A DNA stretch of 64,000 nucleotides, from assembly GCA_026008535.1 (NCBI GenBank), contig BRKX01000003.1, positions 67,047,001-67,111,000 on the forward strand, written 5' to 3'. The notes below the pieces were generated by a model. That model saw only the letters and a list, made by a program, of their open reading frames with translations. It did no database searches and was not told the DNA's origin. A program made the translations under genes and the position numbers. Origin of the DNA: Perilla frutescens. Taxonomy: Eukaryota; Streptophyta; Magnoliopsida; Lamiales; Lamiaceae. The first letter of the stretch is position 1. Each line of letters opens with the position of its first letter. Positions 35,313 through 47,718 of this stretch are shown piece by piece.

Positions 35313-36897
35313 ATATATATACACAGTATATTGGAATTGACCGCTTATGCTTTCGAAACTCAGCAAAGCTTTTGTGGGCGGAATTTGTGCTTGCACATGA
35401 AGTAGATTTAAATTGGAACTCCAACAACAGCAAATAAATTAAAGGTTATCAGGTTTTCTATTATATCTTCTATTCCACTGTCATATATAAATGTATGTCA
35501 TGTGTATTAATTTTTATATTCATTTAGTATTTGTTTACATTATTAATATGCACACGAATTTTCATATATACTTACATATTTAATTACATCATTGATCGAT
35601 ACGTACATACACTGATACACGACATATATTGGTAGTAAGGTGCCTCTCTCTGTAATAAAAGAAAAAAAAAGTATGAGGATCTTAGTTGAAGATAATTTAT
35701 TAATTAAGAGAGTAGGTGATCGATTAGGTGTAATGAGGACAAAGTAGTCAGAACAAAAGAGTTGCTACCTGTAATCTCACATCCCATCTATCACAAGGCC
35801 AAATCATTTTAATATTCGTGGCTCACATCATATTTTATTTTATTTTAATCTTTACGCTTATGATAGGTCTAGGTAATTTTTATTTTTTTTCGGATCAAAT
35901 GTTCCTAGATAAAAAAAATTAATTTGACCTTATATATATATATATAGGGAATTATTCAATTGTGAACACTAGGCTTGTGTGTAATTTGTGGACAAATTAT
36001 ATCCATTGAGTTTTTTAGATGAAAGATCAAGATCTGTTTCATTTTAATTAATGTCTTTTATTATTTTATTTACAAAATGTCATATTTGTCAACTAAAAAC
36101 AATGGCAAATCTTATTAAATCATTAAATCCCTCAATTCAAGTTGTTTCTATTTACAAACGTGAGTTTTAGTGTAACTCTAAAAGATTTGTCTTCATCCTC
36201 CATCACCATTTTCATCATTCAATAGTTTTTTTTTTTTTTTGGAGCAATTCAATAGTTATTTCAATGGCAATTGGCAAATGCACCGAATCAACACACATAG
36301 AAGGAAATCAAAGTTAAATTTCAATTATAATACTTTTTTTTTGGTTTCTCGTTATTTTTTTCCAATTAAACTGCGAAAAATTTATGTGTTGTGATATTTT
36401 TTTATAATTATTTTGCATGCATTTAGCTAGGTTTGACGTTAGAGCCTCAAGAGATGTCAAAGGTGGTGGTGCATGATAGCGCTGCAGAACCGCTATCCTC
36501 CGCCGCAGATAACGGATGCCACTCCCGCCGCCGCTCCGTCCGCCCATATATAAGTCTGCAGGCCAAGCTCGGACTATAAGTCTGTAACGCCAACCCCACT
36601 TAAATTCTCTCTCTCTCTCTCTCTCTCATACTCATGCATCCTCGCATATTTGTTTTCTCGGTATGTTCCTTAATTTATGTCCAGAGCTAGACATAAGACA
36701 TATGTATATATATTACATGCATGTGTGTGCATAATTTTATGTATATCCAATATTCCAATGCATATATCTTATCACTGCCAATCTCATGTCATCATGTGTA
36801 ATAATTTAATTTGGATGACAAATATGTAAGTGTAATTTAATCATTCAATCGATTTTTTGCTGTTATCACATCTATGTGCATCCACCTCTTAGGATTG
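35313..36897. other. AT-rich intergenic DNA with one lone TIR-element end
   Basis: At about 35934-36010 a TA run is followed by agggaattattcaattgtga and aaattatatccattgag, which looks like the left end of another member of the 27-35 kb family without a recognised right end. At 36440-36560 a GC-rich stretch encodes short frames on both strands with no recognisable product. A CT microsatellite lies at 36606-36627. Nothing else is supported. Confidence 0.4.
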
Positions 36898-36928
36898 CAC
36901 TACTACAAAAATGACTTTTAAAAACAAT

Positions 36929-37762
36929 TGTAGACGGATAAATTTTAATGGCTAAATTAAATATCAAATTATATCATTTATTTATATTTTAGGAATTTAA
37001 TTAAATTAATTTCTGAATTAAATAAAAAGATATTGATATTTAATATTTGGAGATAAAGATTTAAATATCAAAATATATCATTTATTTATATTTTAGGGAT
37101 TTACATGAATTAATTCCTAAATTAAATAAATAAATGTTGATATTTAAATATGTGGATAATCTCGGCCAATCAGGAGTCGACACGTGTCAAATCTGTGCAG
37201 AAATCAAGGATTTGATAAAGATAAGTCCCAAATATTGAGGAGCCAATCAAATCGCACCACCTCAGCCCTAATTCTCCGAATTTCTCTCTCTTTACACCTA
37301 TAAATAGAGGTCATATGGAGAATGAAAATCAGACCAGAAGTCATTTGAAGAGTTCAAGAATTTGAGAACTTCCATAAGTGAAATTCTCAAAAATATTCAA
37401 GGCGTTCTTAAGATATTCAAAGGCGTTATTCACCAAATTCATCCCGAAGACGGCGTTTGATCCACAAGCAAGGCAGTCAAAAGCGTTCTTCGTCAAGTTC
37501 AACCCAAAATCAACGTTTGATCCGGAAACAAGGCGTTGGCCCTCCGAATCAACGTTTTCAAAGACCAAAGACCAAATCAAAGAAGATCGAGGATACAAAT
37601 CTTCCCCGAAAACTTCGAAGACCATTTAAAGCTCGTTCTTAGAGTGATTAATCAGAGGAGAAATAGAGATTGGATCCAAAAATATATAAATTTGATCCGC
37701 AATCAAATTATTTGTACACTGTTTTGTGTTTTATTAAATTAAATACAAAAATTTGTGTTACA
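36929..37762 (+). repeat. 5' LTR of the Tat element
   Basis: 834 bp, TG...CA. It lacks 22 bp (about position 36962) that are present in the 3' copy. The frames seen on both strands at 37341-37629 recur in the 3' LTR and are not genes. Confidence 0.93.
37299..37307 (+). promoter_or_regulatory. LTR promoter TATA box
   Basis: tataaatag in the 5' LTR; the same word is at 50050-50058 in the 3' LTR. Transcription would start about 30 bp downstream. Confidence 0.65.
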
Positions 37763-37767
37763 AATTT

Positions 37768-37785
37768 TGGCACGCCCAGTGGGAC
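37768..37785 (+). other. Primer binding site of the Tat element
   Basis: tggcacgcccagtgggac starts 5 bp after the 5' LTR. It is complementary in form to a tRNA 3' end and is not the usual initiator-Met site. I could not assign the tRNA. Confidence 0.65.
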
Positions 37786-37828
37786 AATCTCTACCTCTCA
37801 TCTTTTCACTCTACCAAATTCATGAACG

Positions 37829-39436
37829 ATGTCTGCTCAGAGTAGTGCAATGAAAACAAAATCTTCAACTGCACCTACTTCAAAAACCTCAACTACTGAA
37901 AAAAGTGTGATGAAAACAAAAATTTCATCCACAGCTGCTCCAGATAGCTCTTTAAAGAGTGTCGGTGTCATTACACGGAGGATGGCCAAACAAGCAAGAG
38001 AGACTTCTCAGTCAATTAATCCTGCAGAAACGGAACTACAACTGGCTGACAAGAACAACAAAAGTGATGAAGTGGAGACTGGTGCTGCACCATCGAACAC
38101 TCATTCATCTGCAAGTTACCCACTTGAGGAGTCTGTCATGATGGCAGATGGATCGATTACTGATGAACAAATTGCAAATTTGACAAAAATGATGGAGCAA
38201 ATGTATGCCCATATAAAAAGTCAAGACAACCAAATTGCGAGGCTCTTGAAAGAGAAAGAAGTCGTAAGTCAAGAGAATCATGAAGAAAATGGTGAAAATA
38301 ATGGCAACGAAATACCTGAGAAGCCGGAAATGAATGATGATGCAAAATCATCTGCTAAAGAGTTGAATGTTTCAGTTGATGGTTCTATTCCAATCAACCA
38401 ACTCAAGGAGTTCATTGAAGGAACCATAAAAGATAGGTTCGGTGAAAGTTCCAAGTCAATGGCGGTTTATTCTAAGTCTTACACTCGAAGGATCGATAAC
38501 TTGAAGATGTCTGTAGGTTATCAATTCCCAAAGTTTCAACAGTTCGATGGAAAGGGTAATCCAAGACAGCATGTAGCCCATTTTGTTGAAACGTGCAATA
38601 ATGCTGGAACCTATGGAGATTATTTGGTCAAGCAGTTTGTTCGCTCTCTGAAAGGAAATGCATTCGACTGGTATACGAACTTGGAGCCTAACTCAATTGA
38701 TAATTGGGAGCAGCTCGAGCATGAGTTTCTCAATCGCTTTTACAGTACCAGAAGAACAGTCAGTATGGTGGAACTCACAAGTTCTCGCCAATGGAAAAAA
38801 GAGCCTGTGATTGATTATATCAATCGGTGGAGAAATCTTTGTCTTAACTGCAAAGATCGTTTGTCTGAAGCATCTGCCATAGAAATGTGCATCCAAGGAA
38901 TGCATTGGGGTCTTCAATACATCTTACGAGGAATTCAACCAAGAACTTTTGAAGAACTAGCTACCAGAGCTCATGATATGGAGCTAAGTATGGCTGCAAG
39001 CAGAATTGATGGACCACCAATGCAAGAACCTCGCAAGTTCAAAGAAAGGCAAGATTTCAAGAGGAGTGCCAAGTCCTACGACAAAGCACCAAAGAAAGAG
39101 TCTATGGCAACGAAAGCAACACCTGTCAAGTTCATCAGAAAGGATGCTGAAAAGGATGCAATGCAGAATATTCAGCCAGAAAAGAGGATGACCCTGAAAG
39201 AGATGCAACAAAAACAATATCCTTTCCTGGATTCAGATGTCTCGGGGATTTTTGATGACCTACTCAAAGAAGGACTCATTGAATTGCCAGAAATGAAGCG
39301 TCCTAACGAAGCAGGGAGAATTGATGACCCTAAATATTGCAAATACCATCGATTGGTTGGGCATGCCATTCATGAATGCTTCATATTGAAAGACAAGATC
39401 ATGCAACTGGCTCGTCAAAGGGAAAATATCTCTTGA
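37829..39436 (+). CDS. gag: Gag of the Tat element, intact 535-residue frame
   Basis: The N-terminal 200 residues are Ser/Thr/Glu-rich and low in structure. The retrotransposon gag domain follows (about 225-390), with PKFQQFDGKGNPRQHVAHFV, LKGNAFDWYTNL and a LEHEFLNRFYSTRR motif. Near the C-terminus a Cys/His cluster (CKYHRLVGHAIHEC, about 507-520) could bind nucleic acid. Gag forms the particle that packages element RNA. The frame ends at TGA 39434-39436, just where the typical Tat linker continues in the next frame. This may be a mutation or the element's normal gag/pol boundary. The frame is otherwise intact. Confidence 0.88.
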   Translation: MSAQSSAMKTKSSTAPTSKTSTTEKSVMKTKISSTAAPDSSLKSVGVITRRMAKQARETSQSINPAETELQLADKNNKSDEVETGAAPSNTHSSASYPLEESVMMADGSITDEQIANLTKMMEQMYAHIKSQDNQIARLLKEKEVVSQENHEENGENNGNEIPEKPEMNDDAKSSAKELNVSVDGSIPINQLKEFIEGTIKDRFGESSKSMAVYSKSYTRRIDNLKMSVGYQFPKFQQFDGKGNPRQHVAHFVETCNNAGTYGDYLVKQFVRSLKGNAFDWYTNLEPNSIDNWEQLEHEFLNRFYSTRRTVSMVELTSSRQWKKEPVIDYINRWRNLCLNCKDRLSEASAIEMCIQGMHWGLQYILRGIQPRTFEELATRAHDMELSMAASRIDGPPMQEPRKFKERQDFKRSAKSYDKAPKKESMATKATPVKFIRKDAEKDAMQNIQPEKRMTLKEMQQKQYPFLDSDVSGIFDDLLKEGLIELPEMKRPNEAGRIDDPKYCKYHRLVGHAIHECFILKDKIMQLARQRENIS

Positions 39437-42400
39437 AGAAGATGATGCCACTGCGAATATTATCATCACTGAGTCCAGTAATGTGGTGAATGATGAAGAA
39501 GATGAAAAAGGAGTTGAAAAAGAGGCTCATGTGGCTGATAATGATTTCATATCTGCAATAACATTCACTGATGAAGATTTGCAGCTTGGGTCTGATCCTC
39601 ACAATAGGCCTTTATTCATGAGTGGCTATGCATGTGAAAAATGGGTCAATAGAATACTTATTGATGGAGGGTCTGCAGTAAATATCTTACCTCTAAGAAC
39701 ATTGAAAGAATTGGAAATTCCTACGGATGATCTTTCTGGTAGCCGGTTGATGATTCAAGGATTCAACCATGAAGGACAAAGAGCTCTTGGCGCCACAAGG
39801 TTGGATTTACTAATAGATGATATGAAATCAACCGCAATGTTTCACGTGATTGACGCCAAGACTTCATATAACATGCTTCTTGGACGACCATGGCTACATG
39901 AGAATGGAGTTATCCCCTCAACATGGCACCAATGCCTCAAGTATTATCGAGATGGAGTTGTAAAAACGGTAGTCGGTGACCACAAGCCCTTCACAGAAGC
40001 TGAATCATACTTTGCCGATTCAAAATACTACCTACCTAACACAAATGCAGGAAAAGGGGTAGCAATCCATCAAAAAGAACCTGAAAATGGCCAAAAGATC
40101 AAGAAAGAAGCATCTGGAACAGAATCACTGGAAGGACTCACTTTGCCTCTAACCAAAATTGATGCAAAGAAGCCAATCCCACCACCACTCAAAGGGTTCG
40201 TTCGACCAACACAAGGCGGTGCTACTGAACATGGAGAAAGTGTGAATAGTGATGCCACTCAGCATTTTGGTCCAAAAGCATTCAAACTTCTCGTTAAAGC
40301 TGGATATAGTCCACAAGAAAGCCCTGTGACGGAGTCCCATTCAAAAGTTGTAGATCAACAGAACTATGGACTTAATGCCACACAAAAAATGTTGAAGAAG
40401 AATGGCCATGCTGTCCCAAGCACTAAGGCAGGTTTGGGATTTGTCCCACAAAGTCCAGTCCGCATCACCATCAAAAGGGCTACAACAAACCATGTCTTTA
40501 AAGGAGAATTTTCATCAACAGAAGATGCAGTTGGCAAATACAAAAAAGAAACTCCAAGAACATCTATTTTCAAGAGACTTGGTGAGACTCCGAGGGTGTC
40601 TGTCTTTGAGAGGCTTGGTAGAAAATGTGGTGGCGAGATCACAAAAGTTGAAAGGTCAAATGGATGTGATAAACCGCGAGTAACTCAAAAGGTGAAGAGT
40701 TTGATCCCTTCCCGTATGAAGAGACGCACTACATTGACTATGTCATGTGGAAGAGAACTAAAAGCCAAGTTGAAGACTATCATCTTTACGCAACACGTTT
40801 AAGATGAAGCCGATAGAGAAAGTGTAGCTTCATCTTACTATGCTGCCAGTGGTGTTCAAAACACAATTACTCGTGATGTTCAAAACCAGTTGCATCGAGA
40901 CATCTCCCGCCTGGTTAGAAGAGGTGTGATCAAGATAAATAATGTGGCACACATAATTTGGGTGAGACGAAGCGACGGAACAATGAGAAAATGCATAGAG
41001 TTCAAAAGTCCTGAAGAAATGAATGAAGAGATTGCCTCATCACATCACATTACCTTAAGTGAAGAAGTGACTGTCGAAGAGGAAGATGCAGAGATAGCCC
41101 CTCCTCAGTTCGAAGAAGGTGTCAAGTCCACTGTCGATGAATTGAAAGAAATCAATTTGGGCGATGAAAATAACCCAAGACCCACCTACATAAGTGCACT
41201 TTTAACTACCGATGAAGAACACTCATATATTGAACTGCTAAAAGAGTTCAAAGATGTATTCACTTGGTCATACAAAGAGATGCCTGGATTAAATCCAAAG
41301 ATAGTTGTACATCATCTAGCAGTAAAGAAGGAGATACGGCCTGTCAAGCAAGCTCAACGGCGATTTCATCCAGACTTGATCCCACTCATTGAAGCTGAAG
41401 TAAACAAACTTATTGAAGTTGAATTCATCAGAGAAGTTAAATATCCTACTTGGATATCCAGCATCGTCCTTGTGAGAAAGAAAAATGGGCAAATTCGAGT
41501 TTGTGTTGATTTCAGAGATTTAAATGAAGCATGCCCAAAAGACGACTTTCCACTGCCGATTGCTGAACTGATGATCGATGCTACCACTAGACATAAAGCA
41601 CTGTCTTTCATGGATGGATCTTCCGGTTATAACCAAATTCGGATGTCTCCAGAAGATGAAGAGCTGACGGCATTTTGTACCCCTAAAGGGATATATTGGT
41701 ACACAGTGATGCCATTCGGACTAAAGAATGCTGGTGCTACATATCAAAGGGCTATGCAGAAGATATTTGATGATATACTCCACAAAAACATTGAATGTTA
41801 TGTTGATGATGTGGTAGTAAAGTCAAAACGGCGAATTGACCATTTAGAAGACTTGAGGATGATTTTTGAGCGACTCAGAAAATATCAACTAAAGATGAAT
41901 CCTCTGAAGTGCGCATTTGGAGTGAAGTCTGGAAAATTCCTTGGATTCATTGTTTGCCACCAGGGAATAGAAATTGAAAAAGCCAAAATTGATGCAATAA
42001 TGAAGATGTCTGCACCTTGTAATCTTCACGAGTTAAAGAGCCTACAAGGAAAGTTAGCATATCTCCGGAGGTTTATCTCAAATCTAGTTGGTCGGTGTCA
42101 ACCATTCAGCCGGATCATGAAAAATGGTGTGCCATTCGAATGGGATGAGTCGTGCAGTAATGCTTTTCAAAGCATTAAAGACTATCTTATAAAATCTCCT
42201 GTGTTAGTGGCACCGGTGGCAGGTCGCCCGTTAATTTTATACATTGCTGCTCAAGAAAGGTCTATGGGGGCATTACTCGCCCAAGAAAATGAGAATGATA
42301 AAGAGAGTGCTCTATACTATCTCAGTAGAATGATGACGCCCAACGAGTTGAAGTACTCTCCAATTGAGAAGTTATGTTTAGCTTTGATATTCTCCATTCA

Positions 42401-44425
42401 AAAATTAAAGCATTACTTCCAAGCTCATACAGTCCGTCTCATCTCCAAAGCAAATCCCTTGAAGTATGTAATGTCAAGACCCGTTTTGTCAGATAGGCTG
42501 GCACGGTGGTATCTCCAACTGCAACAGTTTGAGATCATATACGTTCCCCAAAAGGCTGTAAAGGGACAAGTTCTGGCAGATTTTCTGGCTGATCATCCAA
42601 TCCTCGCTGAATGGGAACTCACTGACGATCTCCTAGACGAAGACGCACTTGCAGTCGAAATCACTCCTCCTTGGCTTATGTATTTTGATGGTGCAGCCCA
42701 TAGAGAAGGAGCCGGTGCCGGAGTTGTGTTTGTGACACCTGAAGGAGAAGTACTGCCATACTCTTTTACCCTGACAAAAAATTGCTCCAATAATGTAGCT
42801 GAGTATCAAGCGCTTATCCTCGGATTGGAGATGGCAGTAGATACAAAAAGATTGCACATGAAGGTCTACGGAGACTCTAAGTTGGTCGTCAATCAAATAA
42901 ATGAGCAATATGAAGTCAAAAAGCCCGAGTTACTACCATACATCAAGTATGCCCAACGAATGATTGGATGGCTTGGAAATGTGGAAATTGAACATGTACC
43001 AAGAAAAGAAAATAAACAAGCAGACGCATTGGCTAAGCTTGCATCCACAATAGCCATGGCCGATGGCAAAGTTCTCATACCCGTTTGTAAAAATTGGGTT
43101 ATACCACCTGTCTTTGAAGATGAAGATTGTGAAGAAGATGAGAATAATGTCGTGGAAGTGTTTGAAATTGAACAAGAAGACTGGAGACAAGTGTTTGTTG
43201 ATTACTTGAAGTATGAAAGGTTACCAGATGATCCACGTCGAAGAATTGATGTTCGCCGTCGTGCTGCTCGCTTCATATACTTCAAAGGCACACTGTATAA
43301 ACGGTCTTTTGATGGTGTCTTTTTGAGATGTTTAAGTGATGAAGAAGCCGCAAAAGCTATGGAAGAAGCACACTCTGGTGTTTGTGGTGCTCACCAATCC
43401 GGCCCAAAACTTCACTTCCGAATTAAGAGAATGGGTTACTACTGGCCAACCATGGTAAAAGATTGCTTGGATTATGCGCAGAGATGGAAACCTTGTCAAT
43501 TCCATGCAAATCTCATCCATCAACCACCTGAGCCATTGCATCCTACAGTCGCTTCTTGGTCTTTTGATGCTTGGGGCATGGACGTTGTGGGGCCCATGAC
43601 AAAATCTTCTGGAGGGCACTTATACATCTTGGCTGCAACAGATTACTTCTCAAAATGGGCTGAAGCAGTACCTTTGAAAGAAGTGAAGAAGGAGAATGTG
43701 GCCGACTTCATCAAGTCCAATATTATCTATCGCTACGGGGTCCCTCGATACATATCATTGATAATGGGAAGCCCTTTAGTAATGCATTGATAGATAAACT
43801 CTGTGAGAAATTCAACTTCAAGCAAAGAAAGTCATCCATGTATAATGCAGCTGCAAATGGACTAGCTGAAGCTTTTAACAAGACGTTGTGTAACTTATTG
43901 AAGAAGGTAGTTGCAAAATCAAAGCGTGATTGGCATGAACGAATTGGTGAAGCATTATGGGCGTACAGAACAACTCACAGAACGCCCACACAAGCAACTC
44001 CCTATTCACTAGTGTATGGAGTGGAAGCCGTCATCCCGCTTGAGCAACAAATTCCATCTCTCAGAATTGCTATCCAAGAAGGATTAACTGATGAAGAAAA
44101 TGCACACTTACGTCTTCAAGAGTTGGAAGCTTTGGATGAAAAGCGATTGGAGGCACAACAAAGGTTGGAATGCTATCAAGCTCGGCTCTCAAAAGCTTTC
44201 AATAAAAAAGTGCGCTCACGTTCTTTCCAAGTTGGAGATCTGGTCCTTGCTGTGAGAAGACCAATTATCACCACTCATCGTGTCGGAAACAAATTTATGT
44301 CAAGATGGGATGGTCCATATGTTGTTAAAGAAGTCTACACAAATGGTGCCTACAAATTGATCTCTGAAGATAACGTAAGAATTGGCCCGATAAATGGAAA
44401 GTTCTTGAAGTGTTACTATCCTTGA
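39437..44425 (+). pseudogene. pol: Pol of the Tat element: protease, RT, two RNase H domains, integrase; broken
   Basis: Frame 39483-40802 carries the aspartic protease with the active-site form LIDGGSAVNILP and LLGRPWLH, and ends at TAA 40800-40802. Frame 40890-43790, in the same phase, has reverse transcriptase with VCVDFRDLNEACPKDDFPLP and catalytic YVDD (41799-41810). RNase H with a weak active site follows, then an archaeal-type RNase H (MYFDGAAHREGAGAG, VAEYQALILGLE, VYGDSKLVV, NKQADALAKLA). The integrase start has HSGVCGAH but a Trp replaces one Cys of the zinc-binding CxxC. A frameshift near 43750 falls between the first and second catalytic Asp. The remainder, with the Glu motif NGLAEAFNKTL, is in frame 43787-44425. 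It encoded the reverse-transcription and integration enzymes and cannot make them now. Confidence 0.93.
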
Positions 44426-44945
44426 AGGAAAAAGATATGAAGAAAACTCCTGGCCCACATGAGTATAAACTGCGTATGGTAACCACCAAAGAATGTGCAC
44501 GTGGCTAAACTGCTAACTTTCCCACCAAAAGTTAAATTTATGTGGTTAAACTGTTATTTATCCCACCAAATGTGTTCTATGTGGTTAAAATATAAAACAC
44601 CCACTTTGTTTATAGTGGTTAAAGAATATTCACTCCTGGCCCGTATGAGTATAAACTGTGTACGGCACCCCCCCAAAACAAAATACAAATCAATCGTTTG
44701 AACTACGTATTGACTTGATCCCTTTCAAAAGGGTACGTAGGCAGCTTAGATAATTTCTAAGTTCGGTCATGATTTGTGTTTTACCATTTCAGTTGAATGA
44801 TCATAGTTGAAGAATTTGAAGGCTCAAAGTGGAAAAGAATCAATGCATTTGATTTAATAAAACCACAAAAGAATTCATATCAACTATGGGCATTGCCCAA
44901 ATGTTCAAAAAAAAAGAGAAAAAAAAAAGCAAGCTAAATAAAGAT
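44426..44945. other. Tat 3' region between convergent pol and antisense gene
   Basis: Contains two diverged copies of ctggcccacatgagtataaa (about 44450 and 44637) and the phrase acgtaggcagctt, which recurs in Tat elements downstream of integrase. It probably holds the 3' ends of both the sense and the antisense transcript. No ORF of interest. Confidence 0.5.
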
Positions 44946-47712
44946 CTAAGCAAAAGGATCTTGATCTTCCAAAGCTTTCTGGGCTGACTCCAAAAGAGAT
45001 TTTGTGCTTTCTACCTTCTCGGTTGCCTGTTTTTCGGAGACATTCTTCAGCTTGGCAAGTTCTTCTTCAAATCCTTTGATCTTCTTTTGAGTATCATCAT
45101 GAGAGATTTGATATTCTTTCAAAGATATGCACAAGTCTGTATGCCGCTCCTCCAAATCAGCAAGTTCTTTCTCAATGGACTGTATCTGGCCAATCTCTTC
45201 ATTGCTTCTAGTCTCAGCATCACGGATGCAACATCTAATCTCCTCAAGACATTGGGTAAAAAGCCCTTCAGACTTAAAAGATGATGATCTCACTTCATCA
45301 TAAGCAGCAGCTGTGGTGAAAAGCTCACCCAAACTCCTCTCTAGAAATGACATCTCAAAGTCTCCAGAGAAAGCCTTCATTTGTGAGAATCCACCAAGTA
45401 CTTCTTCTTGAATAGATCACATGAATTCAGGTGGGGTCCTCAATACTTTGTTATGAAGTTCACTCCAGCAATTTTGAAGGTACGACTTGCGATGTTTGTC
45501 AAAAAGAGCTTTGACATTGAATTCAGAAATGGCTTCAAGAGGAGGAACTGGCTTGGCCTTGATTAGTTCATCAGATTGAGGTTCAAGCAACCTATCAAAA
45601 TCCACTATCTCATGATTGTTCCGCAAGTCTTCTAAATCATCCCCAAATATCTCTCTCTCCAGCTAAAAAAAAAGAGGAAAGAAAATGATTCAAATGAAGA
45701 AATGGAATGAAAAAAAGAAAGGTAAAAAAAAAAACCTCAAGTGTGGATGTATGATGACGACTGCTCTCGGCATGATCTTTAGCAGATGCCACATGTTTCC
45801 TTTGTCTCTTAAAATGATGTTCGCCATTGCTGCTGGTAGAATCGTCTAGAAGACACAAAGCCATCTTTCGCTTGTCCTTGGAAGGATTCACTTCTTCAGC
45901 TTTCTTGTTGCCTTCAGGAGTGTTGTCCTTAGGAGGATTCACTGCTTCAGCTTTCTTCTTGCCTTCAGGGGTGTTGTTCTTGGGAGGACTGATATTTTTC
46001 TTTTTACTCTTAGGTGCCTCATCGGTCTTGTGAAGAATCAAAGTCATAATTTTCTCTTCCAAGAAGCTTCTGTATGTTTGATCCCACCAACTCTTATACC
46101 CAGGTGATAAGAATCTCTTTGCACTCACAATCAAGTTGGGAAAATAGACCTTCAATTTAGAATGGCGTCTCATGCATATACGTCAGTATTTGAACCCGTC
46201 ATCTAAAGGAGCTTCACGAATATCTTGGGCAAGAACACCGGGTATGATTTGATAAAACCCGAACTGACGACTAAAGCGATGCGGACTATATGGCTTAACA
46301 ACAAAGCATTTACTCAGCCTTCTGATGAGATAGTTAGAACGAATGGCCATAAAGAAACACTGTTCAGTCTCACTCGCAGCATCATCATCAACAAAAGATT
46401 TGACATAATCTTCCCCAGTAAACATTGTGCAATTCCAAGAAATATCTCCTTGGAAGATTCGCTTGCGGGCCTTGGAAAAGTCATATTGCCTCGCGCCTCC
46501 TTTACCTGAATACTGAATCATTCTAGAGGTGTGCGTCTTTCGCTCAAAGAGGAAATGCGTTTTAAAATAATGTGCCACCCAACTATAGACAAAATGAATT
46601 GGGAATGCTGTTGAAAGATCTAAAGAGTTTGAGATATTATTCAAACCTCTATAGATGCTAGTCAAAACTGGGATAGTAAGAGAGACTTTTTTTCCATTCG
46701 CCATCATACTTGCCATCTTAAAAGTATCTGGCCGAATCAAGTTCCCATCACCATCAGGAAGAACAAAACAGCATAGCCAACAAGCAATGTAGGCAGCCAA
46801 ATATGCTTCTTTCCATCGTTTCTCTTTAATACCAAGACGCACAAAAGGGACCGTTTCTATGCCGGTCCAAGGTTTATAAGCCTTCAAATCACCAATTGGA
46901 TTATGAGTTGACTGAGGTACCATCTTGCTTTCCTTACGTGGGGGAGGCCTTTGATACACTGGTTGATTTTTTGACCAAAATTTGATCCAGTTCTCAATGG
47001 TAACTAAACCAGCTTCAGCACGAACAATGTGGTATGCATGAATCAAAAAACTACAGGATGCGGGAATATGTAAGTCACCTTCTCGATTTGTACCCTTAAG
47101 TTCTTCTGTGCAAGGCACTACCTCATCATAAAATGCTCCGTATACCGGAAGCCCGGACAAAAAGTGCAAGTCCCACAAAGAAATCGACAACTCACCAGAT
47201 AAAGTCAACAAGGTATTTGTCGAAGCACACCAAGCCTCACAAAAAGCTTTCATGATCTCTGTATTCCGATCATAGGTAAAAAGAGAAGCATACACAGAAT
47301 CAAAGATACCTGCTCGGTGAAGTTCACTTTCACATCGGCTAAGGATATCTTCAGTCCATTCCCAATATCCATAGAAGTAGTGAAATTCTCCAACAAAATC
47401 CACATTATCTCCCTATGTGGCCCCTTCTTCAACAATTCTACGTCCCAGTGTCGGCAATAAACTAGGTTGACTAGTTGGGCGATGATGTGATGACTCCAGA
47501 ACCCATGCTGAAGATGCTTTGACAAGAGGAACCTCCCGAGTCCAAGTTGTCCTACGCAAGTGATTCGTGAACTGGGGCCAGTTAGGAGCAAATGAGCCAA
47601 TGAGAGCTCTATGCACTCTTAAACGCGTCCCTTTCTCTACAGGCTGCCGCTCGTAATCTATAATCATCAAGTAGGTGTTCCCAGAATCAGTAACATCTCT
47701 GAACCAAACCAT
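44946..47712 (-). pseudogene. Antisense plant-mobile-domain (PMD) gene of the Tat element, three in-frame stops
   Basis: On the minus strand the frame from ATG 47712 runs to 44946 with one 73-nt GT/AG intron (45735-45663). It is interrupted by TAG 47415-47413, TGA 46185-46183 and TGA 45419-45417. The N-terminal 500 or so residues match the plant mobile domain of MAIN/MAIL1-type proteins (WTEDILSRCESELHRAGIFD, LSISLWDLHFLSGLPVYG, YIACWLCCFVLPDGDGNLIR). A Lys-rich linker follows with three NNTPEGKKKAE-like repeats, then a coiled-coil C-terminus (about 45380-44946). Tat-lineage retroelements are known to carry an extra antisense ORF, and PMD is found in both host and transposon proteins. Its role in the element is unknown. 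The TGA at 46183 stands where related proteins have Trp. Confidence 0.85.
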
Positions 47713-47718
47713 GTCGAG

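Noticed and set aside
36314..36547. Minus-strand ORF starting MGGRSGGGSG
   Set aside because: Short, with a GC-rich start running into AT-rich DNA; no recognisable product or gene structure.
37341..37629. ORFs on both strands of about 60-95 codons, repeated at 50092-50393
   Set aside because: They lie within the two Tat LTRs and are open on both strands through shared short repeats (aaggcgtt, gtttgatcc). This is LTR sequence, not genes.
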